Shown: positions 27,612-36,221 of the stretch, one piece after another
Numbering within the stretch: position 1 is the first letter of the stretch
Layout of the letters: each line of letters starts with the position of its first letter
Assembly (NCBI RefSeq): GCF_019396385.1
Contig: NZ_JAHKRN010000006.1
Coordinates: 124,001 to 188,000 of the forward strand
Length of the DNA stretch: 64,000 bases
Direction: 5' to 3'
Origin: Nonomuraea harbinensis
GTDB taxonomy: Bacteria > Actinomycetota > Actinomycetes > Streptosporangiales > Streptosporangiaceae
Notes under the pieces: model-generated
Seen by the model: only the letters and a program-made list of their open reading frames with translations
The model's database searches: none
What the model was told of the DNA's origin: nothing
Position numbers and translations under genes: made by a program

Positions 27612-27658
27612 GCCGCCCCCTCAGCGCATGAACGGGCCAGACCTGCTCGGATGTTCAC

Positions 27659-30600
27659 TTAACGCTCACCGATTCTCGTGCCCGGGGGGTCACTCGCCAA
27701 CTCCTCTTCGCTAGGTCGGATCCTCTGTGCCGCGAAGCCTGCGACCACGACCCCCGCGAGCGCCAGGTACGCCCTCCTGCCGGCCGTGCGCAACCGCCCG
27801 GGATCCACGACCTCCACCCCGTCGGGGGCCAGGTCGTCCTCCCAGGGCACCCTGACGATGGCCCGGCACCTGCCGCTGGCCACCGCCTCCGCCTGCTCGA
27901 CGTCCGGCATCGAACGCCTGCTCACCCCGTTGACCACCATGACCGCGCGCCGCCTCAGGTCGGCGCAGCCATGGCCGTCGAGCCACTCGTACGTCATCCC
28001 GACCGCCTCGGGCGCCTCCTCGCTGGCGGGCACCACGAGCACGAGCTGGTCCGCGTACGGGAGCACCCGGGCGGCCAGCGCGGCGGCCGGGTCGATCACG
28101 GTCAGCTTGTAGTGCCGGTCGAGCAGGGCCAGCGCGTCGCCCAGCCGGTCGTCCGAGAAGAGACTGCGGTCGGCCAGCCGCTGCTCGGCCTCCGCGTCGC
28201 CGTCGGCGCCCACCACCTCCAGGCCCGAGGAGGTGCGGGTGGTGTAGCCGCGCATCCTCAGGTAGCCGCCGACCTGGGGCAGCCCGGCCAGCAGCGACGT
28301 CAGCGTCTCGGGCGTCTCCGGCTCGATCCTGCTGCTCAGCGTGCTCGCGCCGCTGCTGGCGTCGACGGCCACCACGCGGTCGTCGCGGTAGTGGGCCAGC
28401 GTGTGACCCAGCATCAGCGCCGTGGTGCTCTGACCCGCGCCGCCCGTGCAGCCGAGCACCACGATCCGGCGGCTGCCGCTGAACACGCTCCTGGCCCGCG
28501 CCTCGTCGATCTCGGACCCGTCGCCGCGCACCCCGTTCCCGCCGACCACGACCCGCGCGACCCGCCGCCACCCGCCGGAGTCCCGCCCCACGACGGACTC
28601 GACCCGCCGCACCTTGGCCTCCCCCGCCCGAGGCCCCGGCACGATCACCCCATCAGCACCCTCGACATCCCGCCTACCCCCATCACCCCGTACGTCCCGC
28701 ACCCCACCGTCGCGCGGCTCCCGCCCACCTTCAGCCCGACCCCCGCGCTCCACATCCCGCAAGTCACCGTCACGCTTCCCGGAAGGCGCGTCCCGCAAAT
28801 CTTCGGCCCCCGTCCCGGCGGGTGCATCCCGTCGGTCGCCAGCCCGCGTCCCGGGAAGCGCGTCCCGCAAGTCCTCGGCACCCCTCCCCAGGCGTGCATC
28901 CCGCCGATCGCCAGCCCGCGTCCCGGGAGCTGCTTCCTGTCCGCTCCCAGCGCGCGTCCCGCGCCGCGCGTCGTGCGAGTCGTCGGCGTGCGTCTCTTGC
29001 CCGCGAGCGGTGTCCGTGTCCTGCCCTGCTTCGGACCGCGTCTCCGGGTCCGGTACGGGATGCTCGCCGGCGGCCTGAGCCTCTGGGCGATCGGCAGGCT
29101 CGGGGTCGGTGGAAACCGCCCGAAGCCCGCGGTGCCGCACCGACGTGTCCACCACGAGGCTTATCTCGCCCGCACCCTCCTGGCTTACGGACAAGTCCTG
29201 CTCTTCGACGACCCCGGTCTCTTCGCGCGCACGCTCGGACCGCGCCGTCGCGCTGTCCTCCTCGTGCTCGGCAGGCCCGGGAGCGCTCTCCGCACCCTCG
29301 CCCTCCCCGATCTCGTGGGAGCCCTCAGCATCCGTCCTGCCATGCTCCCCGGAAGGTGCCTCCGCACCGGGCGTACCAGCTCGCTCGGGCAGGCCCTCCG
29401 CACCCGGAACACCACCGCGCCCGACTGACGAGGCCTCCCCGGACGGGGACTCCGCACCCGGCGCGCCATCCCGCAGGTCCGACGAGGCAACCTCCTCGGG
29501 CGGGAACTCCCGTACGACCGGCTGGGAGACTCGCCCACCCGGCGTACCGGCGCCTTCCCCGGAGGGGGCGCTGTCTTCATGAGGGGACGGCCGGTCGGAG
29601 GAGGTGTCGGCTGTCTTCGGGGGCTCGTCTCGTCTGGTGGGGAACGCCTGGTCGGAGCCGCGCAGAGGCCGGGACAACGTGACCGGCCGGGAGTCGGGGG
29701 TCAGCGGCGCCCAGCTCCGCTGTGCTTCGGCGAGCAGGGCGGGGTTGAGCTTCGGCGGCTGCCCCTTGCGATGCTGGCTCCTGGCCGCCTCGTCCTCCCG
29801 GCCCTGCTCGGGCGCGGGGCGCGCGGCGCCGGCCGGGGGCCCGTCGGCGCTGGCGGCCAGCTTGCGGAGCCGCCGCAGCGCTTCGGTGTCGATCGGCTTG
29901 GCCCCGGTCTCCTGACGCGACCTGCGTCCGCCGGTGTCCGCGCGAGAGTCCTCCTCTTGCGAAGCCGCGGGCGGCACGTCGGAAGGCGGAACCGCCGGTA
30001 CGGTCCCGCCCTCGGAAACCGGCTGACGCTCCACTTCTCCGGCCTCGCGCTCCGGCGTCTCGGTGTCGCGAACCAGCCGAAGCTCCCGTACCGGCATGCG
30101 GGAAGCGGCAGGTTCACCCGAGTGGGCCCGCTCACGTACGGGAGCGGAATCGTCGGCGGGCGGAGCCGCGGGCTCCTGGGACGGGAGGGCGGGCGGAGCG
30201 CCGGGCCGGGTCCGGGAGCCCCAGGCCGTGCGGGCGGGCTCCACCGCGGTGGCGGGGAGCCGGGCCGACTCCGCGACCGTGACCGTGAGCTGGGCTGCCG
30301 CCACGGGGGCCTGGGCCGCGGCGGCAGCGGCGGCGGCCACCGCCGGCCGGACCTGCCGTGGACCCGTCGCCGGCGCGCGCTTGCGCGCGGGCTTGCGGGA
30401 CTTGCGAGCGGCCTTGACCCGTACGGGGTAGGCACGCCAGACGCGGGCCGAGAAGGTGACGGTGTCGGGCTCCGACAGGGAGGCCAGGCGGTACCACGCC
30501 TTCGGCTCCCCCAGGTAGCGCAGCTGGGACTCCAGCAGCTCGGTGAGCCGCTTGCCCTCGATGACCGGCCGGGTGGACAGCCATGTCACGATGCCCGGCG

Positions 30601-30793
30601 GCACCAGGAAGAGCACGTGCCAGGGCATCGCCACCGGCACGCCGATGACCCAGAGCAGGAGCGACCACGGGACGAAGACGCCGACGAACACGCCGATCCA
30701 GACGATCGGGAGCGGCATGGGCAGCCGTAGGTCGTACAGCTTGTAGAGCCGCTTCTCGATACGCCAGATGTTCGTGTACGTGGGCAGGTCCAC
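27659..30793 (-). CDS. TcpE-like membrane protein fused to degenerate MinD-like domain
   Basis: A 1044-residue chimera. Residues 1-115 (YTNIWRIEKRLYKLYDLRL, two TM helices, then VTWLSTRPVIEGKRLTE and LESQLRYLGEPKAW) match TcpE/ConD, the VirB3-like partner of VirB4. Residues about 120-740 are a low-complexity Pro/Ala/Glu/Arg linker with tandem 13-residue RDAPxGTRAGD-type units. The last 265 residues are a MinD/ParA-like fold whose P-loop reads GCTGGAGQST (near residue 781): both lysines of the normal KGGxGKT motif are replaced (T and Q). The switch regions VAVDASSG and VIDPAAA remain. GTG 30793 is chosen because GGAGAGGAGG lies 5 nt upstream; an upstream ATG would add 16 unsupported residues. 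Confidence 0.8.
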   Translation of the reverse strand: MDLPTYTNIWRIEKRLYKLYDLRLPMPLPIVWIGVFVGVFVPWSLLLWVIGVPVAMPWHVLFLVPPGIVTWLSTRPVIEGKRLTELLESQLRYLGEPKAWYRLASLSEPDTVTFSARVWRAYPVRVKAARKSRKPARKRAPATGPRQVRPAVAAAAAAAAQAPVAAAQLTVTVAESARLPATAVEPARTAWGSRTRPGAPPALPSQEPAAPPADDSAPVRERAHSGEPAASRMPVRELRLVRDTETPEREAGEVERQPVSEGGTVPAVPPSDVPPAASQEEDSRADTGGRRSRQETGAKPIDTEALRRLRKLAASADGPPAGAARPAPEQGREDEAARSQHRKGQPPKLNPALLAEAQRSWAPLTPDSRPVTLSRPLRGSDQAFPTRRDEPPKTADTSSDRPSPHEDSAPSGEGAGTPGGRVSQPVVREFPPEEVASSDLRDGAPGAESPSGEASSVGRGGVPGAEGLPERAGTPGAEAPSGEHGRTDAEGSHEIGEGEGAESAPGPAEHEEDSATARSERAREETGVVEEQDLSVSQEGAGEISLVVDTSVRHRGLRAVSTDPEPADRPEAQAAGEHPVPDPETRSEAGQDTDTARGQETHADDSHDARRGTRAGSGQEAAPGTRAGDRRDARLGRGAEDLRDALPGTRAGDRRDAPAGTGAEDLRDAPSGKRDGDLRDVERGGRAEGGREPRDGGVRDVRGDGGRRDVEGADGVIVPGPRAGEAKVRRVESVVGRDSGGWRRVARVVVGGNGVRGDGSEIDEARARSVFSGSRRIVVLGCTGGAGQSTTALMLGHTLAHYRDDRVVAVDASSGASTLSSRIEPETPETLTSLLAGLPQVGGYLRMRGYTTRTSSGLEVVGADGDAEAEQRLADRSLFSDDRLGDALALLDRHYKLTVIDPAAALAARVLPYADQLVLVVPASEEAPEAVGMTYEWLDGHGCADLRRRAVMVVNGVSRRSMPDVEQAEAVASGRCRAIVRVPWEDDLAPDGVEVVDPGRLRTAGRRAYLALAGVVVAGFAAQRIRPSEEELASDPPGTRIGER
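28786..28964 (-). repeat. 39-bp degenerate coding repeats in the linker
   Basis: Alternating degenerate units (about 39 bp, pairwise 78 bp) encode RDALPGTRAGDRR / RDAPAGTGAEDL type segments of the TcpE-MinD linker. Limits are approximate. Confidence 0.6.
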
Positions 30794-30847
30794 GCGGTCC
30801 TCCTCTCCACCCGCTCGTTCATGACCACAGGAGAGTGGTCTCAACCC

Positions 30848-31129
30848 TTACTGGATGCCGAGGGCACCCGCGATCGCCTTGGCCGTCACCTCGATGATGT
30901 TGGGTACGTAGAAGATCACTCCGATGGCCACGGCCAGGATGAGGAACTGCACGAACCGCGTGATCTCGCGCGTGAAGAGGAAGAACAGCGCGACCACGGA
31001 CACGACGACGAGGAAGAGCGGGGCGAAGAACGCGCGCAGGAACTCGGCGAGCCCTTCTGTGTTGACGCCGGTGGGTGCGGGTGTCGGCGTCATCTCGATC
31101 AGGTTGAGCAATAGGGTTTTCACGATCAC
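30848..31129 (-). CDS. small two-TM protein at the ConC/VirB2 position
   Basis: A 93-residue protein with two hydrophobic helices (LRAFFAPLFLVVVSVVALFF and FVQFLILAVAIGVIFYV) separated by TREITR. Small two-helix proteins occupy this place in Gram-positive conjugation modules (ConC in ICEBs1), and the same size and topology is shared by VirB2 pilins, so it could be a pilin-like subunit. GTG 31129 follows GGGAGGA by 7 nt; a later ATG (MTPTPAP) would remove the first 12 residues. Confidence 0.7.
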   Translation of the reverse strand: MIVKTLLLNLIEMTPTPAPTGVNTEGLAEFLRAFFAPLFLVVVSVVALFFLFTREITRFVQFLILAVAIGVIFYVPNIIEVTAKAIAGALGIQ

Positions 31130-31168
31130 TTCTTGTCCTCCCGGGGGGTGCCGATCAGCAGGACGCTG

Positions 31169-32188
31169 TTATCCGACGACACGACCGGCGCCACGGATGT
31201 CGTCGACGTACCATTTGTCGCCCTGTTTCTCGACTGTGAGGCGGTATGCCTGCTGGAGGCGGCCGTCCGTCACGCCGGGTTCGGCGGTGACGTCGGGGTC
31301 GGTGGACGCGGGCGCGCTGCCGGGCACGACCCAGACCACGACCGCCTCGATCTCTCTTGTGGCACCCCCCACAGGCACCACGACGCTTTTGAGCTCGGCG
31401 AAGCTGAAGGCGCCGGCGAAGCTCGGCAGGCTCGTGCCGGCGGTGACGTAACGCTGAAGTTCGGCGGTGTTGCCAGAGGCGTAGTTGCGGAAGAAGCCCT
31501 CCAGCTGCGGCTTGAGCTCGGCGGTCGCCGCGTCGTCGGTCTCCGGCCCGGCCACCTGGGGCAGCTGGGCGGGGGCGGGCGCGGGCAGGATCGCGGGCCA
31601 GCCCGAGACGACGAACCGCCGGCCGTCGTCGCCACCCGAGTAGTAGACCGGCACCGACAGGTGGAGCCTGCGCGGGCCGGACTGGAAGGCCACCGTGACG
31701 ACGGCGTTGGCGTCGTCGGCGACCTCGATGTCGTACGGCTGGATGGCGACGGCGCCCAGCTTGCCGTTGCCGTCCCAGCCGAGTTGCTGGTCCATGCCCT
31801 CGGCGACGAAGGCGGCCAGCTTGCTGGACCTGCTCACGGCGTCTTCCGGGCTGAAATTCAGGTAGACGCCGGCGAACTGGGCGGCGAACGCCATGGCCTG
31901 GTCGTCGGGAAAACCGCTGCCCACTTGCGCAGACTCATTCGGAGCGGCGGCGTTTTGCCCGGTAAACCGCTCGAATGGGGCACGGATCCCATTTACCACG
32001 ATTACTACGATAAGCGCCCACAGGACTATGCGGCCCGTCCAGACGAGCCACCGCCCGCCGCCACCCGACCAACCGCCGCGCCGCGGCCTGCGCGGCGGCG
32101 GCGCGTCGTATCCGGTGTCGGGGTGTGCTGAAAGCTCGGGCCCGCCAGTGGTCCGAGGACCGTGCTGGACGGTTGACCTACGAGCCAT
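31169..32188 (-). CDS. TcpC/ConB-like (VirB8-type) T4SS scaffold protein
   Basis: A 339-residue bitopic protein. Disordered cytoplasmic N-terminus, TM helix near residues 47-67 (LVWTGRIVLWALIVVIVVNGI), then two tandem NTF2-like domains (about 85-200 and 215-335) as in TcpC of pCW3 and ConB of ICEBs1. It is the first gene of the T4SS-like operon and probably the membrane platform to which the ATPase and channel dock. ATG 32188 is preferred over the adjacent GTG because GGAGG is then better spaced. Confidence 0.85.
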   Translation of the reverse strand: MARRSTVQHGPRTTGGPELSAHPDTGYDAPPPRRPRRGGWSGGGGRWLVWTGRIVLWALIVVIVVNGIRAPFERFTGQNAAAPNESAQVGSGFPDDQAMAFAAQFAGVYLNFSPEDAVSRSSKLAAFVAEGMDQQLGWDGNGKLGAVAIQPYDIEVADDANAVVTVAFQSGPRRLHLSVPVYYSGGDDGRRFVVSGWPAILPAPAPAQLPQVAGPETDDAATAELKPQLEGFFRNYASGNTAELQRYVTAGTSLPSFAGAFSFAELKSVVVPVGGATREIEAVVVWVVPGSAPASTDPDVTAEPGVTDGRLQQAYRLTVEKQGDKWYVDDIRGAGRVVG

Positions 32189-32606
32189 CACGCCTCCGCT
32201 CGCGCCAATCGCCCCGGCTGGCGCGGTGTCGTCCGTTGCCGATCCCCATCATCCGCGGTGAAGCAGTCACCTTATCCGGTCTCCGCCATTGTTCCAGGAA
32301 AGCCACGCCCATGCTGCAAGCATCGCCGTCCAGGGGCAAACCGAGTCCGCATAGGACGCACCCGGCGCGCCGATTTGTGTGTGTTCCCTGCCGAAAGGGC
32401 ATTCGACCAGGCCAGAGACCTAAGAACGCATAACCCGACCGCCACGAATACCTGTCCTCATGGCGGAGCAATGGCTTTGACCTGCGATTTCCTCGGACTC
32501 CGATACCCGCTCGGTCTGCCATCGGGGCACGGCCGGCGGAGATCCGGCTGTTCGGCGACGCGGGACGCCGGGGCTCCCGCCCCCGGACTGCCCGGCCGCG
32601 GGGGTG
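32189..32606. other. 418-bp intergenic region upstream of the T4SS-like operon
   Basis: No convincing gene in any frame. It is less GC-rich than its surroundings and is the only large gap before the eight-gene T4SS operon, so it should hold that operon's promoter. A perfect ATGCT-GCA-AGCAT palindrome lies at 32311-32323. I looked for, and did not see, the conserved core of a c-di-AMP riboswitch, which often precedes wall-hydrolase genes in actinobacteria. Confidence 0.5.
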
Positions 32607-32885
32607 TCAGGCCGGTTCGCCGGGGCGGTGGTCGCGGAGCCCTGCCGGGTGGACGGCGCGCTCCAGCGAGCCGCGCAGCTCCGCCAGCACGCTCGTGGCG
32701 GCGTCGCGGCCGCGCAGCCGGGCCACCACCTCCTCGCGCTCGCCCGCCTTCATGCGGAGGTAGTCGTCGCGGTCGACGCGCAGGCCGTACATCAGCTCGA
32801 CCCGCAGGAGCGCGAGCTCCTCCTCCAGGCTGATGCCGGTGAGTCTGGGCGCCGGACGCCGGTTCCTGATGATGCGACGGAGCAT
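32607..32885 (-). CDS. small hypothetical protein
   Basis: A 92-residue charged, mostly helical protein of no family I recognise. It begins MLRRIIRNRRPAPRL and contains Arg/Glu-rich heptad-like segments (LALLRVELMYGLRVDRDDYLRM, EREEVVARLRGRDAA) that could form a short coiled coil. Reality is supported by a good GGGAGGG ribosome site 4 nt before the ATG. It lies alone between the T4SS promoter region and a methyltransferase gene on the same strand. Confidence 0.55.
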   Translation of the reverse strand: MLRRIIRNRRPAPRLTGISLEEELALLRVELMYGLRVDRDDYLRMKAGEREEVVARLRGRDAATSVLAELRGSLERAVHPAGLRDHRPGEPA

Positions 32886-33000
32886 GGGCCCTCCCGAGTC
32901 AGCGTGGCCGCCGTGACCGTTCGACGCGCGGGAGGCCCAAGTGGTTGACGCGGAAGAGATCCCGCAATCAGATGTTTAGCTTCCGGGTAATTGTGACAGA

Positions 33001-33732
33001 TCACACATCAGCGGCACGGGCCACGAACACGAACTCGCGACCCGGCCGATCCGGAGCGTCCCTGACGTCCTCGACGCGGAAGCCGGCCTCCCGCAGCGAG
33101 CGCCCGACCTCCTCCCTCTCCCGGAAGCGCAGTGTCGAGTCCGAGGTGAGCACCGCGCCGTCGGCCGCGAACACGTACGTCTGGCGGAAGGTCACCAGCG
33201 GACTCGAGACGTCCAGGACGTCGCTCCACGACTCGACCGGGCCCACCTCCGGGATCTCGGTGACGGCGTGCGTGCGGGCCGGGTTCCACTCCTCCCAGGC
33301 GCGGCGGGCGGGGTCGCGGGTCTCGAAGGCGAGCACGCCGCCCGGCCGCAGCGCCGCGCGCACGCCGCGCAGGGTGGCGAGCCAGTCGTCGTCGGTGAGG
33401 AAGACCTGGGCCACGTTGCCCGTCATGGTGGCGAGGTCGGCCCGGATCGGCGGCAATACGGTGGCGTCGCCGAGGATCCAGCGCACCCGATCGGCGCCCG
33501 GCTTGGCGCGGGCGACCGCCAGCGACGCCTCGGCGGGGTCCACGCCGACCACCTCGACGCCGCGCTCCGCGAGCAGGCAGGCGAACACGCCGGTGCCGCA
33601 GCCCACGTCGAGCACCCGCCGCGCGCCGAACTCCGTCACCATCGCGGCGTACGCGACGAGATCGCTCCGGTCGGCGTCGATCGCGTCGTAGATCCGGGCG
33701 AGCCGAGGCTCGGCGTAGTGCGGATCAGGCAT
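33001..33732 (-). CDS. class I SAM-dependent methyltransferase
   Basis: A 243-residue methyltransferase. SAM-binding motif I VLDVGCGTGVFA near residues 40-51, acidic end of strand 2 VVGVDPAEAS, motif II-like ILGDATVLP and motif III LRPGGVLAFETRD. Substrate is unknown; the closest general type is small-molecule methyltransferases beginning with DPHYAEPRLARIYDA. A TAGCGT hexamer 6 nt before the ATG and no Shine-Dalgarno indicate a leaderless transcript. Confidence 0.88.
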   Translation of the reverse strand: MPDPHYAEPRLARIYDAIDADRSDLVAYAAMVTEFGARRVLDVGCGTGVFACLLAERGVEVVGVDPAEASLAVARAKPGADRVRWILGDATVLPPIRADLATMTGNVAQVFLTDDDWLATLRGVRAALRPGGVLAFETRDPARRAWEEWNPARTHAVTEIPEVGPVESWSDVLDVSSPLVTFRQTYVFAADGAVLTSDSTLRFREREEVGRSLREAGFRVEDVRDAPDRPGREFVFVARAADV

Positions 33733-33789
33733 GAAATGACGCTATCGACCCGTACAACCCGTTTTCCGGAGACGGGAGGGCCACCGCGG

Positions 33790-34866
33790 CTACACGTTGA
33801 AGCGGAACTCCACCACGTCGCCGTCCTGCATGACGTAGTCCTTGCCTTCGACGCGGGCCTTGCCGGCCGCGCGGGCGGCCGCGATCGAGCCGACCTCCAC
33901 GAGGTCGTCGAACGAGACCACCTCGGCCTTGATGAAGCCGCGCTGGAAGTCGGTGTGGATGACCCCGGCCGCCTCCGGCGCGGTGGCGCCCTTGGGGATG
34001 GTCCAGGCGCGCGACTCCTTGGGCCCGGCGGTCAGGTAGGTCTGCAGGCCGAGGGTCTCGAAGCCGACCCGGGCGAGCTTGCTCAGCCCGGACTCGTGCT
34101 GGCCGACGGACTCCAGCAGCTCCATGGCCTCCTCCTCGTCGAGCTCGGCCAGCTCGGACTCCAGCTTGGCGTCGAGGAACACCGCCTCGGCCGGCGCGAC
34201 CAGGGCCGACATCTGGGCCTTCAGCGCGTCGTCGACCAGCTCGTCGGAGTCGACGTTGAACACGTAGAGGAACGGCTTGGCCGTCAGCAGGTGGAGCTCG
34301 CGCAGGTCGGGGCCGCCGAGCCCGCTCTCGAAGATGGTCTTGCCGGTCTCCAGGACCGCGAGCGCGGCCTGAGCCGCCTCCAGCGCGGGCTTCTTGTCCT
34401 TGTTGTGGCGAGACTCCTTCTCCAGACGCGGGATGGCCTTCTCGACCGTCTGCAGGTCGGCCATGATCAACTCGGTGTTGATCGTCTCGATGTCGCGCTT
34501 GGGGGAGATGTCGCCGTCGACGTGGGTGACGTCGGGATCGTCGAAGACCCGGATCACCTGGCAGATGGCGTCGGTGTCGCGGATGTTGGCGAGGAACTGG
34601 TTGCCCCTCCCCTGCCCCTCCGACGCGCCCTTGACCAGGCCCGCGATGTCGACGAACTCCACCTTGGCGGGCAGGATGCGGGCGGAGCCGAAGATCTCGG
34701 CCAGCTTGGGCAGGCGCTCGTCCGGCACGCCCACGATGCCCACGTTGGGCTCGATGGTGGCGAACGGGTAGTTGGCGGCGAGGGCGTTGCCGGTCTTGGT
34801 CAGCGCGTTGAACAGCGTGGACTTACCGACGTTGGGCAGGCCGACGATGCCGATGGAGAGGCTCAC
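33790..34866 (-). CDS. ychF: redox-regulated ATPase YchF (Obg-family)
   Basis: A 358-residue member of the universally conserved YchF/OLA1 family that binds ribosomes and hydrolyses ATP. G1 GLPNVGKSTLFNALT, G3 DIAGLVKGASEGQGRGNQFL, G4 in YVFNVDSDE (NVDS rather than NKxD, as expected for ATP-preferring YchF), and a C-terminal TGS-like domain ending DYVMQDGDVVEFRFNV. GTG 34866 has no Shine-Dalgarno but TAAACT lies 8 nt upstream, consistent with a leaderless mRNA. Longer upstream open frames have no family similarity. Confidence 0.95.
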   Translation of the reverse strand: MSLSIGIVGLPNVGKSTLFNALTKTGNALAANYPFATIEPNVGIVGVPDERLPKLAEIFGSARILPAKVEFVDIAGLVKGASEGQGRGNQFLANIRDTDAICQVIRVFDDPDVTHVDGDISPKRDIETINTELIMADLQTVEKAIPRLEKESRHNKDKKPALEAAQAALAVLETGKTIFESGLGGPDLRELHLLTAKPFLYVFNVDSDELVDDALKAQMSALVAPAEAVFLDAKLESELAELDEEEAMELLESVGQHESGLSKLARVGFETLGLQTYLTAGPKESRAWTIPKGATAPEAAGVIHTDFQRGFIKAEVVSFDDLVEVGSIAAARAAGKARVEGKDYVMQDGDVVEFRFNV

Positions 34867-34950
34867 GCCCAGCGAGTTTACTTGCTCCCCGAAGGCGGCC
34901 AGGCGTGTCGGGGGCCGATCCGGGCGGGACGGGCTGCAATCATCGATCAG

Positions 34951-36207
34951 ATGGATGTCGTCTCGCTTCTCCTCGGCCTGCTCATCGGCGCCGCCGTCGG
35001 GTTCCTCGTGGCCAGGACGAGGGCGGCGGTGCGGGTGGCCGAGGCCGACGCGCGCGCCAAGTCCGCCGGCGAGAAGCTCGTCTACGTCGAGGAGCAGCTC
35101 GCCGAGCGCTTCCAGGCCCTGTCCACCCGTGCGCTCGACGTCAACAACGTGCGTTTCCTGGAGCTGGCCGAGACCCGTCTCGCCGCCACCAGGGCGGAGG
35201 CGGCGGGCGATCTGGAGCAGCGCAGGCAGGCCGTCGAGCACCTGGTCGAGCCGCTGCGCGACGCGCTGGCGCGGGTCGAGACGCAGTTGCGCGACACCGA
35301 GTCCGGCCAGCGCGCGGCCCGGGCGGAGCTGGCCAAGGAGATGGAGTTCGTCCGCCACAGCCACGAGCAGCTCCGCTCCCAGACCATGGCGCTGGTGCGG
35401 GCGCTGCAGCGACCGGAGGCGCGCGGCCGATGGGGCGAGATGCAGCTGCGCCGGGTCGCCGAGATCGCCGGCATGCAGCGCCACTGCGACTTCGACGAGC
35501 AGGTCGCCGAGGGTCCGGTACGTCCTGACATGGTGGTCCGGCTGGCCGGCGGCAAGAACATCGTGGTAGACGCCAAGGTGTCGCTGGCCGCCTACCTGGA
35601 GGCCGCGGAGGCGGGCGACGAGTCGCTGGCCACGGTCCGGCTCGACGCGCACGCCCGGCACGTGCGCGAGCACGTCGACCGGCTGGCCGCCAAGTCCTAT
35701 TGGCAGGCGTTCGCTCCCACGCCGGAGTTCGTGGTGCTGTTCATCCCCGGCGAGGCGTTCCTGGCGCCCGCGCTGGAGCGCGACCCCGCCCTGCTGGATT
35801 ACGCGATGGCCCGCCGGGTGCACATCGCCACCCCGACCACGCTGATCACGATGCTCCGCACCGCTCACTACGCCTGGCAGCAGGCCGCGCTGAGCGAGAA
35901 CGCGCGCGCGGTGTTCGAGCTGGGCAAGGAGCTGTACGAAAGACTGTCCTCGATGGGCCGGAACGTGGAGTCGCTCGGCAGGTCGCTGGCCCGTACCGTG
36001 GAGATGTACAACAAGACCGTCGGGTCGCTGGAGAGCCGGGTCCTGGTCACCGCACGCAAACTGCACGATCTGGGCGTCGTCGACGGCGAGCTCGACTCCC
36101 CCGAGATGGTCGAGGGCGTGCCGCGACCCCTGGCATCCCCCGAACTGCTCGAAACCACGTCTCTCATCACACACACGAACGGTAAGTTGGCCAACGGGTC
36201 GCAATAA
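34951..36207 (+). CDS. rmuC: DNA recombination protein RmuC family
   Basis: A 418-residue protein: N-terminal TM helix (VVSLLLGLLIGAAVGFLVA), coiled coil (residues about 30-140), and the RmuC nuclease-like core with RGRWGEMQLRRVAEIAGM, VVDAKVSLAAYLEA and EFVVLFIPGEAFLAPAL. RmuC limits rearrangements at inverted repeats in E. coli; the biochemical role is still only partly known. Divergent from ychF with 84 bp between the starts. An upstream in-frame extension has no supporting homology and overlaps ychF. Confidence 0.9.
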   Translation: MDVVSLLLGLLIGAAVGFLVARTRAAVRVAEADARAKSAGEKLVYVEEQLAERFQALSTRALDVNNVRFLELAETRLAATRAEAAGDLEQRRQAVEHLVEPLRDALARVETQLRDTESGQRAARAELAKEMEFVRHSHEQLRSQTMALVRALQRPEARGRWGEMQLRRVAEIAGMQRHCDFDEQVAEGPVRPDMVVRLAGGKNIVVDAKVSLAAYLEAAEAGDESLATVRLDAHARHVREHVDRLAAKSYWQAFAPTPEFVVLFIPGEAFLAPALERDPALLDYAMARRVHIATPTTLITMLRTAHYAWQQAALSENARAVFELGKELYERLSSMGRNVESLGRSLARTVEMYNKTVGSLESRVLVTARKLHDLGVVDGELDSPEMVEGVPRPLASPELLETTSLITHTNGKLANGSQ

Positions 36208-36221
36208 GGGGGGTGGGGCCG

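Noticed and set aside
17268..32188. Active integrative conjugative element
   Set aside because: No integrase, excisionase, relaxase, replication gene, flanking tRNA or direct-repeat att sites are visible, and base composition matches the surrounding core genes.
32991..33005. TGTGA-CAGA-TCACA as a Crp site
   Set aside because: The spacer is 4 bp instead of 6 and the right arm covers the methyltransferase stop codon.
33268..34950. N-terminal extension of the RmuC frame
   Set aside because: It runs antisense through ychF and the methyltransferase; family similarity starts at ATG 34951.
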